In this document: one piece after another, positions 29,866-40,584 of the stretch
Layout: the number at the start of each line of letters is the position of its first letter
Position numbering within the stretch: the stretch's first letter is position 1
NCBI GenBank assembly: GCA_032718475.1
Contig: JAUCBJ010003844.1
Location: forward strand, 1-40,906
Origin: Nemertoderma westbladi
Lineage: Eukaryota > Xenacoelomorpha > Nemertodermatida > Nemertodermatidae
Reading direction: 5' to 3'
DNA length: 40,906 bases
Notes under the pieces: generated by a model
The model's input: only the letters and a program-made list of their open reading frames with translations
Database searches by the model: none
What the model was told of the DNA's origin: nothing
Position numbers and translations under genes: made by a program

Positions 29866-31546
29866 TTATGAGATAATCGAGAAATACTGTTTTATTTCAG
29901 AACACTTAAGTAAAATATAAAAGTGTAAAACTGAAAAATGTAGTCCTCATCTTCACAATGTGGCCCAGACAACTTAAATTATCCTCCACTTCTGTGGTTT
30001 TCGTTATTTGATAAAAATATATGAAAAAAAAACACTTACATCTTTTTGGCTCTAGCAATTATGTATAAATAAATAACAACATAAACAAATATATGGTTTG
30101 AAGACACGAGAAACCAAAGTTTTGTGCTGTGCACATTATACGAAAGCATAGCTTTTAAAACAATTAGGTGGGGTAGTTTTTTCACCACCAAAATTTCAAG
30201 TAGCAAAAAAATTAAAAAAATTAAATGTGTATCCATTATTTCTAATTGTTATCTTCTATATGGATTATTTTTGCAATTGAAATAGAAATCTTTGGAAATC
30301 ATTGGGTGATTATAAAATTAAAGTTTTACTGCGCCATGCCAAAACAAAAGGAAAAAAACAAGTAGACCAGAGCACGAAACTCACTTTGAAACAACATTTT
30401 TAATCCCACTTATACAATGATTAAAATTTACTTCCTAAATTACTAAATTTATAAAATATGTTTTTTGGGGTTCTGATTCTAATGGAATAGATTTAAAATT
30501 CTGGTGAATAAAATTCATATTTTTCGGCAATAATTTTGGTTCTAGCACAAAAGTTAGTAGCACACACCACCGAAAAATAGAAGTTTGAGAATTCTAATGC
30601 ATTTCGTATACTGTATTTAATCGAATCCAGAATACACTCAAATCAAACTAAAAATACACTTAAAAAATCCAAAACGATTCCTATCAAAATTTTACTTTTA
30701 CTTTTTTTTTAAATCAGTGTGGGGTGAGCCACGAAAGTTAGCGAACCGAGCATACATGTACCACTATCTCAACCATTTGTCTGTCATCGGTCTAATCTAA
30801 ACGCAATTTCAGGGCATTTCTTCCCATCTTTGGATGAATACCCTAAATTACTATATACTTAATAACTTATTTTAATTAATATTCACCATGACCTGTCATC
30901 AATATAGTGTTATTTTCAGATGACACGGACCTCCCCCCCCCCCCCCCCCCACCCTAATTATTCTACAAATCTTTATTATATTGTTAGAAATTTGAAACAC
31001 AGCTAGTTCAACTCACTGTGGTTGTTACCATGAAGCCGGAATTTTAGATTTTATCTTTGAATTTATTTTATAAGTGTATTAAAAAAAGTATCTATGCGAA
31101 ATTGCACACTCCATTGGTTGTCATTCTTAGTGGCCATTCTTTACCTTAGTCGTTCAAATCAATGGAAAAGCTTGCATTGCAAGGATTAAAAATAACAATA
31201 TCTGAATTTCGTTGAGAAACAGCTGTGATATAGCCGTATAGCCATATAAGTATTGTTCGCTGAAGGCCACTAATAAATACACAATGTTCTGGAATATTTT
31301 GTTTGTGTATATGGTCAAGTGGTAGAAAGTACCTTATTTTATAAAATCATAATATAACAACTCATACGTATAACCAACTATAATAATATAACGTATGTAA
31401 TGTAATACCCATAATAGTCCATTCTCCATAATATTCAGAGTTAAAAAGTCAGTTTTATTACAAATGTCAGTCCATAACTAGTTTAGAGATAATAATGTGA
31501 GAATGAGTGATGAAGTACTCAATAACAGAAGCTTTAGTGAGCTATT
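29866..31546. other. No gene; family A repeat unit and poly-C run
   Basis: 30455-30560 matches the 15.5-16.0 kb array (GGGGTTCTGATTC, AATGGAATAGAT, TTTTGGTTCTAGCAC). A run of 18 C is at 30933-30950. The rest is AT-rich with no coding motif. Confidence 0.6.
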
Positions 31547-32130
31547 AATCGTCCTGAGTTTAAGACTTAGCGAAGTAAGAGCTTGGAAGCTCCTTTCTGT
31601 TTCATAGCATCATAAACTTGCTCTTTAGCCTCAATCCACTGTATATCTAGTTGTTTGCATTCAAACTTTTGTCTCAAAAAAACTATATCAACTCGCAAGC
31701 TTTGGTCTTGTATAACATTGGTTGTACGAACAGCTCAGTATAAACTTTTGTTATCAATAGTGGTAAATAGTATACACCTGATCGCATCAATTATTGCAAC
31801 CATCTCATCTTCTGCATCGATTCCTTCAACCAATGCTAGCGTTTCTGAAGCCAATGTACTTCTAACAACAGGTCTCAGTTTTCGACTTTGCCAATTTACT
31901 GGTACTCATAGACCTTTTTCATTGGATAAAAACAAAATAAAAGCTCCTTGTGAAGAACCATTGGGTAAGTTGGCATGAGATGCATCTGGTAAAGTTGTAA
32001 TGAACATTTATTGAAATTGCCCATTTTTTGGAAAACCAAATCCAACTTTTCATACTTCAGCTCCTTAATTAGTTTGTTAATATATTGAAGAACTCCAATA
32101 GTGGCATTGGCACGAATAATTAATTAACCA
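31547..32130 (-). pseudogene. Copia-like (Ty1/copia) RT end and RNase H remnant
   Basis: From 32130 downwards, IIRANATIGVLQYINKLI and YEKLDLVFQKMGN match the end of a copia-type RT. After a frameshift, ITTLPDASHANLPNGSSQGA gives the first catalytic Asp, RSTLASETLALVEG the Glu, and LFTTIDNKSLY the second Asp. Further on come LRVDIVFLRQKFECKQ, IQWIEAKEQVYDAM and KQKGASKLL, typical of the end of this RNase H. TGA codons interrupt after EKGL and after KSLY, and a TAA ends it at 31567-31569. RT and RNase H would copy the element RNA; this copy is dead. No LTRs or integrase are visible. Confidence 0.65.
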
Positions 32131-33127
32131 AGGAGAAAATCGTGTGCTCGATGCAGAACTTCCAAAAGCCGTAATCATCATCTCCATCTAGGGCAGTTCG
32201 TCACTGTTGAATGGGCATTGTCATTGTCAAACCAGAATACAGACTGTCGAACATTTCCTTCTTCTCTTTTGAAAGTTTAAGGGAATACAGTCGAATTGAT
32301 TCTTCCCTTTTGTGTGAAGAGTTATTGTTTGTTTACAAAACTAAATATGACAATAATAATTATACTGGGCTTTGTTACTGCTAGAGAGTAATATCTCTAT
32401 GCTAAATCTAAAACTACCTACAACTTCTTTGTCTTATTTACTTACTCACATCCATATTATTTAGCCTCACCAGATTCCATAATGTCGTTTATTCAATAGG
32501 CTACCAGCTACTAACTTACTGATAACACTAAATCAGCCAACACAAGCTAACTAATAGTTAACACTGGTTTTACATAAATCACTTTTATGCAGGACCTATT
32601 TTTAATTTACCCTCATCTTTTTAACCACATATCCATCCATCCACCCTTGTTGAACCAAATCTTATAGAGCCACATTTACAGCACTGTTGTTACCTGCTGC
32701 TGTGTTTGTCATTTACACATAATAAATTTGTGTCCCTACTGTAGTTAGTTCCATATGACCAGAATTTACATTCTAACATTCAGTAAGTTAGTCAATTTCT
32801 GCCTATTTTAATCATCCAGTCAGGTCTGACAAAGTCCGAAACTAGTATACCATTGTTAATAGTAGATTGGTCTAGGCTGCAAATACTTTGCAGAAATCAA
32901 ATCAGAGTCCAGTATGATTTGAACCCAAAGATAGTCTGTTTCTGATTTAGTGCACAACTAACTGAGCTTCAATGACAGTATAAGATGTTAACTGAAATAT
33001 TATATATAATATATTGTTGGCGTTACTTTGCGCATTACTTTATATTGTTGGCATTGTACTATTGTAGTTAATTATATTATTATATATAGGCTCAATATTA
33101 CTGAAATTATCGTGACTGTATGTCAGT
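32131..33127. other. No gene recognised
   Basis: AT-rich sequence with no clear coding motif. A short duplication TATATTGTTGGC(G/A)TT lies near 33010 and 33045, just upstream of the transposase-like gene, and a TATATATA-rich stretch is at 33000-33090. Confidence 0.5.
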
Positions 33128-35393
33128 ATGTCTGCTATTCAAATGCCTGTGCCTAGTTCTTCTACTGATATTCCAGTTACTCGAATTAAAGAAAAATGCC
33201 CATTGTTTGGAATATGTACTACAATGAACAAGAGTCAATTGCCAACTTATAAAGACATATTGCTCTCATTCCTCTACCATCGCATTGAATGCATCTTATA
33301 GCCAGCCATCTACCTACTCTGTATCTAAGGTCGTAGCAAAAGAACTACAAAACATATTCAGTGATGCCTCTATCCCTGTTATGAATTTCAATCAAATAGT
33401 TGAAAAAATTAGTCGCTATTATGAAAGTTATCAAAAATTAATGAAAAACTATAAGAACAAGTCGGAATCCGAATTTATAAAAAATAATAATATTGCTGAG
33501 TTCAAGGCTGAAGGTGGGAAACTATTTCTTGTATCTGCCTGCCGGTGTCACATAATTAAATACTGCACCTGTAAAAGAGAGCTTAGAATACCTACAATAG
33601 AAATTGAATATAATGCAATAGAAATTTTAGAAAATCAGAAATCAAATAGGAAGATGTTTATTGGTGGTGTAGATGAAGGCAGAACAAAAATTATTCAAAA
33701 AATTAAATTACGTAAGAATAAAAATTCCAATTATAAAGCTAAGTATCACAAGAGCAATATAGAGGATACTGTTATATGTAATTTTAGTGATAGTGCCCCT
33801 GAGGAAGGAGCTGATGATGATAGTAGTGGTGGGTCTATGTTTGAAGAGCCTTGTGACAGAGATTTCATTGCTGATCCTAAAAATGACAACCTTATACTTT
33901 CTCTTACAGGAATGGATCTAGCTCATGTTGCTCAACTTTGTGATGGTCAAGGGATTTCTAATAGGAGTGGTGCACTCTTAATGAACTCTGTTCTAGAAAT
34001 TGCTGGAATTATTAGCCCAGAATATAATACTTCCTCTGTAGTTGATCATAGTAAAATCCGCAGAGAATGTAACAAATGTCGGTCAAAATTACAGCAGGAT
34101 CAGCTATCAGAATTATCTAACTCAATAACAGGTCTCTATTTCGATGGTAAACTGGATAAAAAAACAAAATCTCTGGTCGGAAAAGATGGGAAAACATCCT
34201 CACAATGTGAAATTATAGAAGATCATTATTCCTTAGTTAGTGAACTGGAATCGAATTTCATAGGCCATGTAACACCAGTATCTTCAAAGGCTGTTGACAT
34301 AAAGGACTTAATCATTAAATATTTTTCTGATAACTCCCTTAGCATTAGTTTAATTTCCTGTATTGGTTGTGATGGGACAGCTACAAATTTTGGCTAAAAA
34401 GGTGGTGTTATATGCCTGTTAGAAATACATCTTGGTAGACATGTTTCATGGTTCATATGTATGTTGCATGTAAATGAGTTGCCTTTGCGCCATTTGCTGT
34501 TTGATCTTGATGGTACAACTACAGGACCACAGTCGTTTAGTGGTCCCATAGGAAAGGCCTTAGCTGAATGTCATTGTTTGCCTGTTGTCACATTTACTCC
34601 TGTATCTGGACCCAAATTACAAGTTTCTTAATATTTGCAATGCAGTTTCTTCTCGTATATGTCTTGATTCACTTGCAACTCGCTTGGGCCCATAGCTCAT
34701 GCAAGAGGGCTCACTACTGCCAGCCGTATTCTTCGTCTCTATATATCTTCAGTTGCACCTTCTAAGGCACTTATTGGTCTTGTTGAGTATATCATCAAGG
34801 TTTATGCACCTCTTTGGTTTTCAATTAAATCTGAGTGGAAGTTTTATTATTGCCCACGTTATCTCTACAAATTGATATCTCTCACAAGGTCACTAAAGAT
34901 TAAACACCATGAAGTTATTGATAGGGTCATTCAAAGGAATGCTTTCTTTGGCCATCCCGAAAATATCCTGCTCTCTATGATTTTTGATGATAGACCTGAA
35001 ATTAGAAAGTTAGGATATCTACGTATTATTAAAGCAGAAGCATCAAGATCATCTGCGATTCGGAAATTTACAATTCCAGATCTAAACTTTTCTGCTGTTG
35101 ACTATACAGATTTCATTGACTGGCAACATGTCAAATACAAAAGACCACAAGTTCTGAATACCTTCTCTAATGAAGAACTTAAATCGTATGCAGAAACTGG
35201 TAACATAATAAATCTGCCATCATATTCTTGCCATACACAGTCTGTAGAACGTGTAGTGAAACTTGTTTCCGAAGCTAGTGAGGCTGGTTTTGGTGCTCAG
35301 TGCTGTGATGTATTTATACGAGCCAAACTCGCATCAAGGAAACAAATTCCTTCTTTTGATAGTAAGAAAGATTATAAGTGTAGTTTAAAATAG
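33128..35393 (+). pseudogene. Transposase-like protein of an uncharacterised RNase H-fold family (hAT-like layout)
   Basis: An ATG at 33128 opens a short frame ending at TAG about 33285-33305 (KSQLPTYKDILLSFLYHRIE). A one-base shift leads to a frame open to 34394. It has a Cys-rich motif (SACRCHIIKYCTCKRELRIP, about 33531-33590), an acidic Ser-rich linker (about 33790-33850), LYFDGKLDKKT (first Asp, about 34135) and LISCIGCDGTATNFG (second Asp, about 34350-34394). TAA at 34395-34397 is followed in the same frame by MLHVNELPLRHLLFDLDG and GPQSFSGPIGKAL. Two more stops follow (about 34629 and 34665). The rest, to 35393, includes YSCHTQSVERVVKLVSEAS, the Glu-bearing helix. D, D and the final S-V-E-R motif follow hAT transposase architecture. 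Few lesions suggest recent inactivation; no terminal repeats found. Confidence 0.65.
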
Positions 35394-35524
35394 TTAATTA
35401 CGTATCAAGGGTCGGGTACCTTACCACCCTTGCATTGATAGCTGCTATATAACTCATGCACTCTGCATTGTTTATTTGTATGGTGTTGATGTTGATGAAA
35501 AATTGATGTAAATTTAAAAATATC

Positions 35525-35840
35525 GAATTTTTTAGAATTTTAATGCCTGAGACGGCCATCAAGGCCAACTTAAAACTCAATAAAATTTTGTGTACAGGTA
35601 TTTTGGATGGTTTCCAACCTAATCCGCATTGGTTCATTTGAAATATTTAATGAGTAATAAAATTTTATATGTGCACGAAAAGTACCGAAAAGTCTCATTT
35701 TTTTAAATTTTTGAGCCCGAGAGGGCCATGAAGACGAAGTCCAAAAATAAAAATATTTGCATACAACGTTTTTAGATGGTATATCACATTTCCCATACCG
35801 GTTCAACAGCGAATTCGAAAAAAAGTAAAAATGATCCGCC
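35525..35840. repeat. Two-unit tandem repeat of about 169 bp (family C)
   Basis: AATTTTAATGCCTGAGACGG then CCATCAAGG at about 35536-35565 recurs as AATTTTTGAGCCCGAGAGGG then CCATGAAG at about 35706-35734. The downstream ATGGT/CATT-type motifs recur in order. Divergence between units is high. It directly follows the transposase-like gene. Confidence 0.6.
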
Positions 35841-36299
35841 CTAGTAAACATGTGTTACAAGATCCTATGCAGTTTAGTAAACTCACAATTAATCATAATA
35901 ATATATGTGGTGGTAGGCAGGCCATTACACAATACATTATTTACACTTTTTACCGCGAAGTTTCGATTTAGTTACATGTTGAGGCTAGCCTTGATGTGTG
36001 GAGCTTGCACCTGTTTAATTTCATCAGGAGAAATGCCTCCAAATCTTCTTGAGTCAACGTACTGCATAGACGAGTTAAAATAAGCTTTAACTGATAAAAC
36101 ACTCATTCACAGCAAACCTGATAAAATTTAGTTATTACAATAAAATTACCTACAAAAGAATACAGGTAATTAATTATGTAGGCTACTGAGCTTCAGTAAT
36201 TAGTTTCAGTTTCAATATTTTAAAACAAACACAGTTTTCTATAATTCTATTTGTAAATTTTATATATTTATTATTATGAGTGGTAAATTCTATTAAGAC
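35841..36299. other. No gene established
   Basis: The forward ORF at 35850-36083 has no recognisable motif. On the reverse strand a short open stretch (YVDSRRFGGISPDEIKQ, about 36012-36062) lies between acceptor-like and donor-like sequences but is too short to claim. Confidence 0.4.
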
Positions 36300-36940
36300 A
36301 AATTATGTGTTTGTCTTTCTCACATTACCTAGGTCATGGGCAGAGTTAGAACTGTTCTGTAAACCATGCAGAGAGTCTCATATGCTGAGGAGAAAAAATT
36401 TTATTCTACCATAACCTTTAATCAACCGACTTTGCAGTCGCCAAGGCATTTCCCAGGATGTTCCACACATATATCTTCATCACATTCATCGACATCAGTT
36501 GTTATTGGTATGTATAGAATCATAGGTTGTTTGAGTAGGGACCATTCATTGGCAAATTGAGAAAGTTCACTTCTAAATCTGTTCAAATCAAGATCAGGAA
36601 GGATGGTGAGAAATCATTTTAAGTGTTCTACCATCAATAGTTCATTATCTGACGATGTTTTGCTAAAGTTCTTTGGATCAAAGAGTTCTAAGCTCTGATA
36701 CAATTTTCCATGTTTGGAAAAGCGGTTGTCAGTTTGATGAATAGCTGTATCTATAACAACATTGGACTTGCTTTGCACCCTTGCTTTGAACTTATCGTTA
36801 GGATCTTGAAAAGGTTCATCTCTTGCCATTTTGCCTGGCATTTTTTTTTTCTGGCAACGTTTATTTTGCAATATCAAACTTGCTAGACTTAGAAGGGCCT
36901 GGGAATTTTCACGAACAGATGTATGGCCCCACCAGGCCAA
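36300..36940 (-). pseudogene. hAT-family transposase, C-terminal part
   Basis: From 36940 down the frame reads an Arg/Lys-rich segment (MPGKMARDEPFQDPNDKFKA), then NVVIDTAIHQTDNRFSKHG, as in ZMYM1-like hAT proteins. After a stop near 36610 it continues with FRSELSQFANEWSLLKQP, HPGKCLGDCKVG and, after two stops, FFSSAYETLCMVYRTVLTLP plus MT. That last part is the hAT dimerisation region (A-Y-x-x-L...Y...L-T-L-P-x-T), and the following C-E-R-S-F motif is mutated. Dead copy, N-terminal zinc finger and first catalytic Asp not seen. Confidence 0.7.
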
Positions 36941-37332
36941 TGATTCTCACTTATTTTTAGCAGTTGATATAATTAATTTCATATCTGGTTGATCTGGTTA
37001 ATTGGCACAAAATGTGAAAATTTATTTACGAATGATGGCATATTTTACATCATTACAATCGAATTTTTATGCTGATTTCGAATCTGACATCAGAAAATAT
37101 AGACAGTTATGTGGTCAAAAGTTATTAAAGGAAAATCTGTTTTGTAGACCATGGTATACAATAATACTCCCCAAGGTATACATAATTTTCAAGGTATACA
37201 ATTTTATGACATATGTATGTCATATGTGTAGACCTTTGGCACTCACTTTATGGATTTCAAAGAAATTTGATTCCAAGAGGTACTTAGTTAGTAGCTACGT
37301 AGTTTTACATTCGTTTTCTAGATCTTTGTAAA
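36941..37332. other. No gene recognised
   Basis: The forward 109-codon ORF at 37002-37331 shows no known motif and is likely chance. GGTATACA- and ATATGT-type words recur near 37150-37230. Confidence 0.45.
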
Positions 37333-38190
37333 AATGGTCAAATTAGACCATGGAGTAATTCTAATATGATCGTTGATGAACTGAATAAAGCCAGAAGAGT
37401 TTAGAATATTAATGTACCGATTAGTTTTGTCATAGTTTTTCAGGAGGTCTGTGTTCATGTCTCCAGTGATAATTACGTCCAGTTTATGTTCGGCTATAGA
37501 GGTGAGAGTAGTTTCAAGTGCAGATAAGAAGTTATCAGTAGAAATAGCTCCGGTGCTGTAAATAGCGCCTACAAGTAGAGGTTTAGTGGTGGAGTGAGCA
37601 CGTCTAATTTCAACCCATGAGCTTTCGTGGCCGTCAACATGAATGTCATTTCACTGTGCTACTTCTAATGTATTTTGACAAAAATAGCAGTTCCGCCTCT
37701 GTAGAGCTTGCCATATTTACGATTATCTACGAGAGGAGTTCGATACCCATACAGTTTAATTTAGTTAAGATCAGTATCATCCAGGAGAAAAGTTTCCAAA
37801 AATGTTAGGACGTCAAAATTGTTATTAAGTGTGAGGAGAAATTCCGATATTCAATTAGGGTTTTTGATAGACTATGACAATTTAAAATTGAAAATGCTAA
37901 TTTATTTAAATTTTTAAATTCTTTATTAAAAGATAATTCAGTAAATGTCCCACCGTTTACGTTAGTGTTTAATTTGTTATTATCGGGGTCTTAGGGGTTA
38001 TCAGTTGTTTTTATTACATCGAAAATATCACACAGTCATGTGATAGAACATTTTGGAAAGGAAATGTAGTTATTGCAGTAAATACAGGAAGGTTCGATTG
38101 TAGTATGGTCCCTCAATTCGGTGTCAGGCAGGTGGTGCCACAGAGTATATGAAAGTTTGAAGTAGTTCCTCGCCCTGAGCACCGTCGTAT
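37333..38190 (-). pseudogene. LINE apurinic-type endonuclease fragment (CR1/Jockey group)
   Basis: From about 37910 down, NNNFDVLTFLETFLLDDTDL has the catalytic Glu of the EEP endonuclease. GYRTPLVDNRKYGKLYRGGT and AIFVKIH follow, then SSWVEIRRAHSTTKPLLVGA, and LDVIITGDMNTDLLKNYDKT carries the G-D-x-N motif. It ends in FIQFINDHIRITPWSNLTIF, before the S-D-H motif, which is absent. One frameshift (about 37840) and one lesion near 37650 are present. Upstream, up to about 38190, LPDTELRDHTTIEPSCIYCN may be the N-terminal part of the same protein. The domain nicks target DNA in LINE insertion. Confidence 0.65.
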
Positions 38191-38191
38191 G

Positions 38192-38450
38192 CATAATAAA
38201 GGAAGGATAAAGTGATCTTTAGGTGCCGCTGTAATTATATTATATAAATGCCAGATATTTCAACCAAAAATTGTAAACAAATACAATTAAACAGGCCTTC
38301 TTCGATTCAATCCAGGCCAATTAGGCACCAGAGCCACTGAGGAAGGCCTGTTTAATTGTATTTGTTTAAAATTTTTGGTTGAAATATCTGGCATTTATAT
38401 AATATAATTACAGCAGCACCTAAAGATCACTTTATCCTTCCTTTATTATG
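38192..38450. repeat. Near-perfect 259-bp palindrome (109-bp arms, 41-base loop)
   Basis: Arm 38192-38300 and arm 38342-38450 are inverted copies with two mismatches in 109 (G/T in the AAAATTGTAAAC part, and C/T in the GGTGCCGCTG part). The loop 38301-38341 holds GCACCAGAGCCACTGA. The arms begin CATAATAAAGGAAGGATAAA. No target duplication flanks it. It may be a foldback element, an inverted duplication, or a source of long double-stranded RNA. Confidence 0.95.
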
Positions 38451-39328
38451 ATTATATAAAAGTGTTTACAGCATAGGGCACATATAAATTGTTGGTCCAA
38501 GGGACAAACTTAGAAAAGCAAAAATAGCAATCGGGATTTATAGCTCCAGGGGAAAAGGGATAGGGGCAGGATATGGACATCTAACTAAGGAAGTGCACAC
38601 AGTTGTATAACTCCAGTATACAAATACCAACAGCGGCGGTGGGTTGACTGGCAATCTCTGCCACGTTCTCTCTACAATATATATATAATGTGCAAACGCA
38701 CCAGGCAAGAAATAAAAAAAATCAGAGATGATGCCTGGCAAGGTTAATAACAAAAGCAATGCATGGCCATATTTCCATATAATTTAAGTGGTAGAGTGCT
38801 GGCCAGAGCCAGAGCCAGAAGAAGAAGCAGAAGAAGCAAAAGCCAGAAAAATATATGAGGAAACAAAATATTAAATATTAAACCCCGATGTATGAGGAAA
38901 CAAAATATTAAACCCTGGTAGGCCTACCTGAATCGGCGTATTTTCATATATAATATATAGGCCTAGTGCTGAAATATGTAGGTTGGTATAAAGAACAAAA
39001 AATATAAAATTATTATTATTATTATTTTAATTTAATCCAGGCCACACGGGTCCATAGTAAAAACACAATAATTACATACACTACACATAATTTTACAGTT
39101 ACAGTTTACCTACAAATACAGTTATTCTCACGTAATAGCACAGATTTAATATAAATTTAATTGCACATGATTTATAATATACTAGTTAGTTAACCAGCCA
39201 ATCGGCATGTACTATATACCGCACATACAATTAAATTATCCGCTTGCACACCCTAGATATCAAGCTAGCTATGGAGCGATGTCGGATGTGAATAAACATC
39301 GGTAAATTTAATTGTACACATGTTAAGC
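38451..39328. other. No gene; small repeats
   Basis: A direct duplication (TATGAGGAAACAAAATATTA then AA) lies at 38854 and 38891. Purine-rich GAAGAAGCAGAAGAAGC is near 38818, and an ATT/TTA microsatellite near 39011-39025. No recognisable coding motif. Confidence 0.6.
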
Positions 39329-40200
39329 TTATACTGGTGGGTTCTCTATCAGCAAATCTCGGAATATTGAAAAATAAACGAATAGAGTTATTATATGCCA
39401 CTCTAATTTTGTTATATATACTATCAGAGTAGTGCTGACCCGCCCATATAGTGCATTACCATAGATCTGGGTGCAAAATGCACGAAACAGCACTACTCTG
39501 ACAGATAAGCTGGCCGAACCAAACTTCCTAATTAATGTATTAGCTCTCGCATATAATAATTGCATTCGCCGTTTGATGTCAAAATCATCATCGGTGGTGC
39601 TATGCAATATGCCTAAGTAATTAAATATATCGACAATATCAACAGGTTTACCGTACAAATATATTCGCCCCGGTGAAAAATATGCACTACACTTATGAAT
39701 GAAATATAAACATTTCGTTTTCTTAATATTAAATGTTATTGAGTTTACAGTAGCGAACCGTTCGGCTAGATCAACAAGGCGTTGCAACCCAACAATAGAA
39801 TTAGATATAATACACATATCATCAGCGTAGATAATGTGATTCACCCTAGCTGTACCCATTAAGCAACCCAACCCGCTAGACGTTAAAGCGCTACTTAAAT
39901 CATCAATATACACATTAAAAAATATGGGGGAGCTAATGCCACCCTGGCGGGTACCATTAGTAACCCTAAACCTACTAGATATCATACCGCCCCAGCTTAC
40001 TTGCATATGCTGATCCCTATCTATACCAGTACGCTATAAGCCTAACTATATATACCGTTCTCTATTAACTTGCGAAATAAAATAAAATGATTTATCTTGT
40101 CAACCCCGTGATAAATAATAGTTTATGATTTCCTTCAATGTATAAATACATAGCTCCGTACCTAGCTATGGCTTAAAGCCAAATTGGTTTGCAGAGGTAC
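39329..40200 (-). pseudogene. LINE reverse transcriptase, palm and C-terminal part
   Basis: From about 40200 down: NQFGFKP (G-F motif), CIYTLKEIINYYLSRG, then KINHFILFRKLIENGIYS in another frame. The 39329-40006 frame follows with RVTNGTRQGGISSPIFFNVY, IYADDMCIIS (the Y-A-D-D active site, intact), IKKTKCLYFIHK and FNYLGILHSTTDDDFDIKRR. It ends LYARANTLIRKFGSASLSV and VLFRAFCTQIYGNALYG. The segment with the first catalytic Asp (D-x-x-x-A-F-D) is lost by a short deletion between SRG and DKINHF. The type is CR1/L2-like, distinct from the RTE-like copy. Confidence 0.75.
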
Positions 40201-40460
40201 CTAACTTCTAACAATTTAGTGCATGCACCAAAAATAAAGTGCTCGGCGGAGAGTCCGTCTGGACCTGAAGCTTTCCCCTCTGAGAGCTGACTAAGGGCAC
40301 CAAATACTTCATTCACAGAAACCCTGGGTATATGCCAGCCTGCATTATTGTTAAATTTATTATTAACATAACCAAATTCACTATCATCATTAACACTGTT
40401 ATATAAGTTATTAAAATGGGATTGCCACATATTGCATATATTCTCAGCACCAACAGCCAC
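40173..40460 (-). pseudogene. LINE fragment: EN-RT linker and RT fingers
   Basis: VGAENICNMWQSHFNNLYNS is the linker motif just before RT, and SEGKASGPDGLSAEHF the first RT motif (K-x-x-G-x-D-G). About 10 residues after AEHF the reading jumps (KLLEVRYLCKPIWL), which marks a deletion joining it to the downstream RT remnant at 40200-39329. It is therefore the upstream end of the same copy, with about 80 residues missing at the join. The 26.1-26.5 kb fragment carries the corresponding upstream linker from a related copy. Confidence 0.65.
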
Positions 40461-40584
40461 TCCGATATTAAACCGATAATATAAAAACCTATACTATAAG
40501 GTACACAAGCCTCCATTAATCGACAAGACAACACATCAAGAGAAAAAGAGCAAAAACATACAAAAAACAGGGTGTAAACGTTAC

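Noticed and set aside
32818-32855. CTGACAAAGTCCGAAAC as a minimal hammerhead
   Set aside because: CTGACAA deviates from the CUGANGA core and there is no stem II between it and GAAAC.
36012-36062. Reverse-strand 50-bp exon between acceptor-like and donor-like sites
   Set aside because: Too short, and the splice motifs are weak; no neighbouring exon was found.
38325-38395. CTGAGGA...GAAA resembles hammerhead ribozyme core motifs
   Set aside because: The bases between the two motifs cannot form stem II, and stems I and III are not present; the match lies in the palindrome loop and arm.
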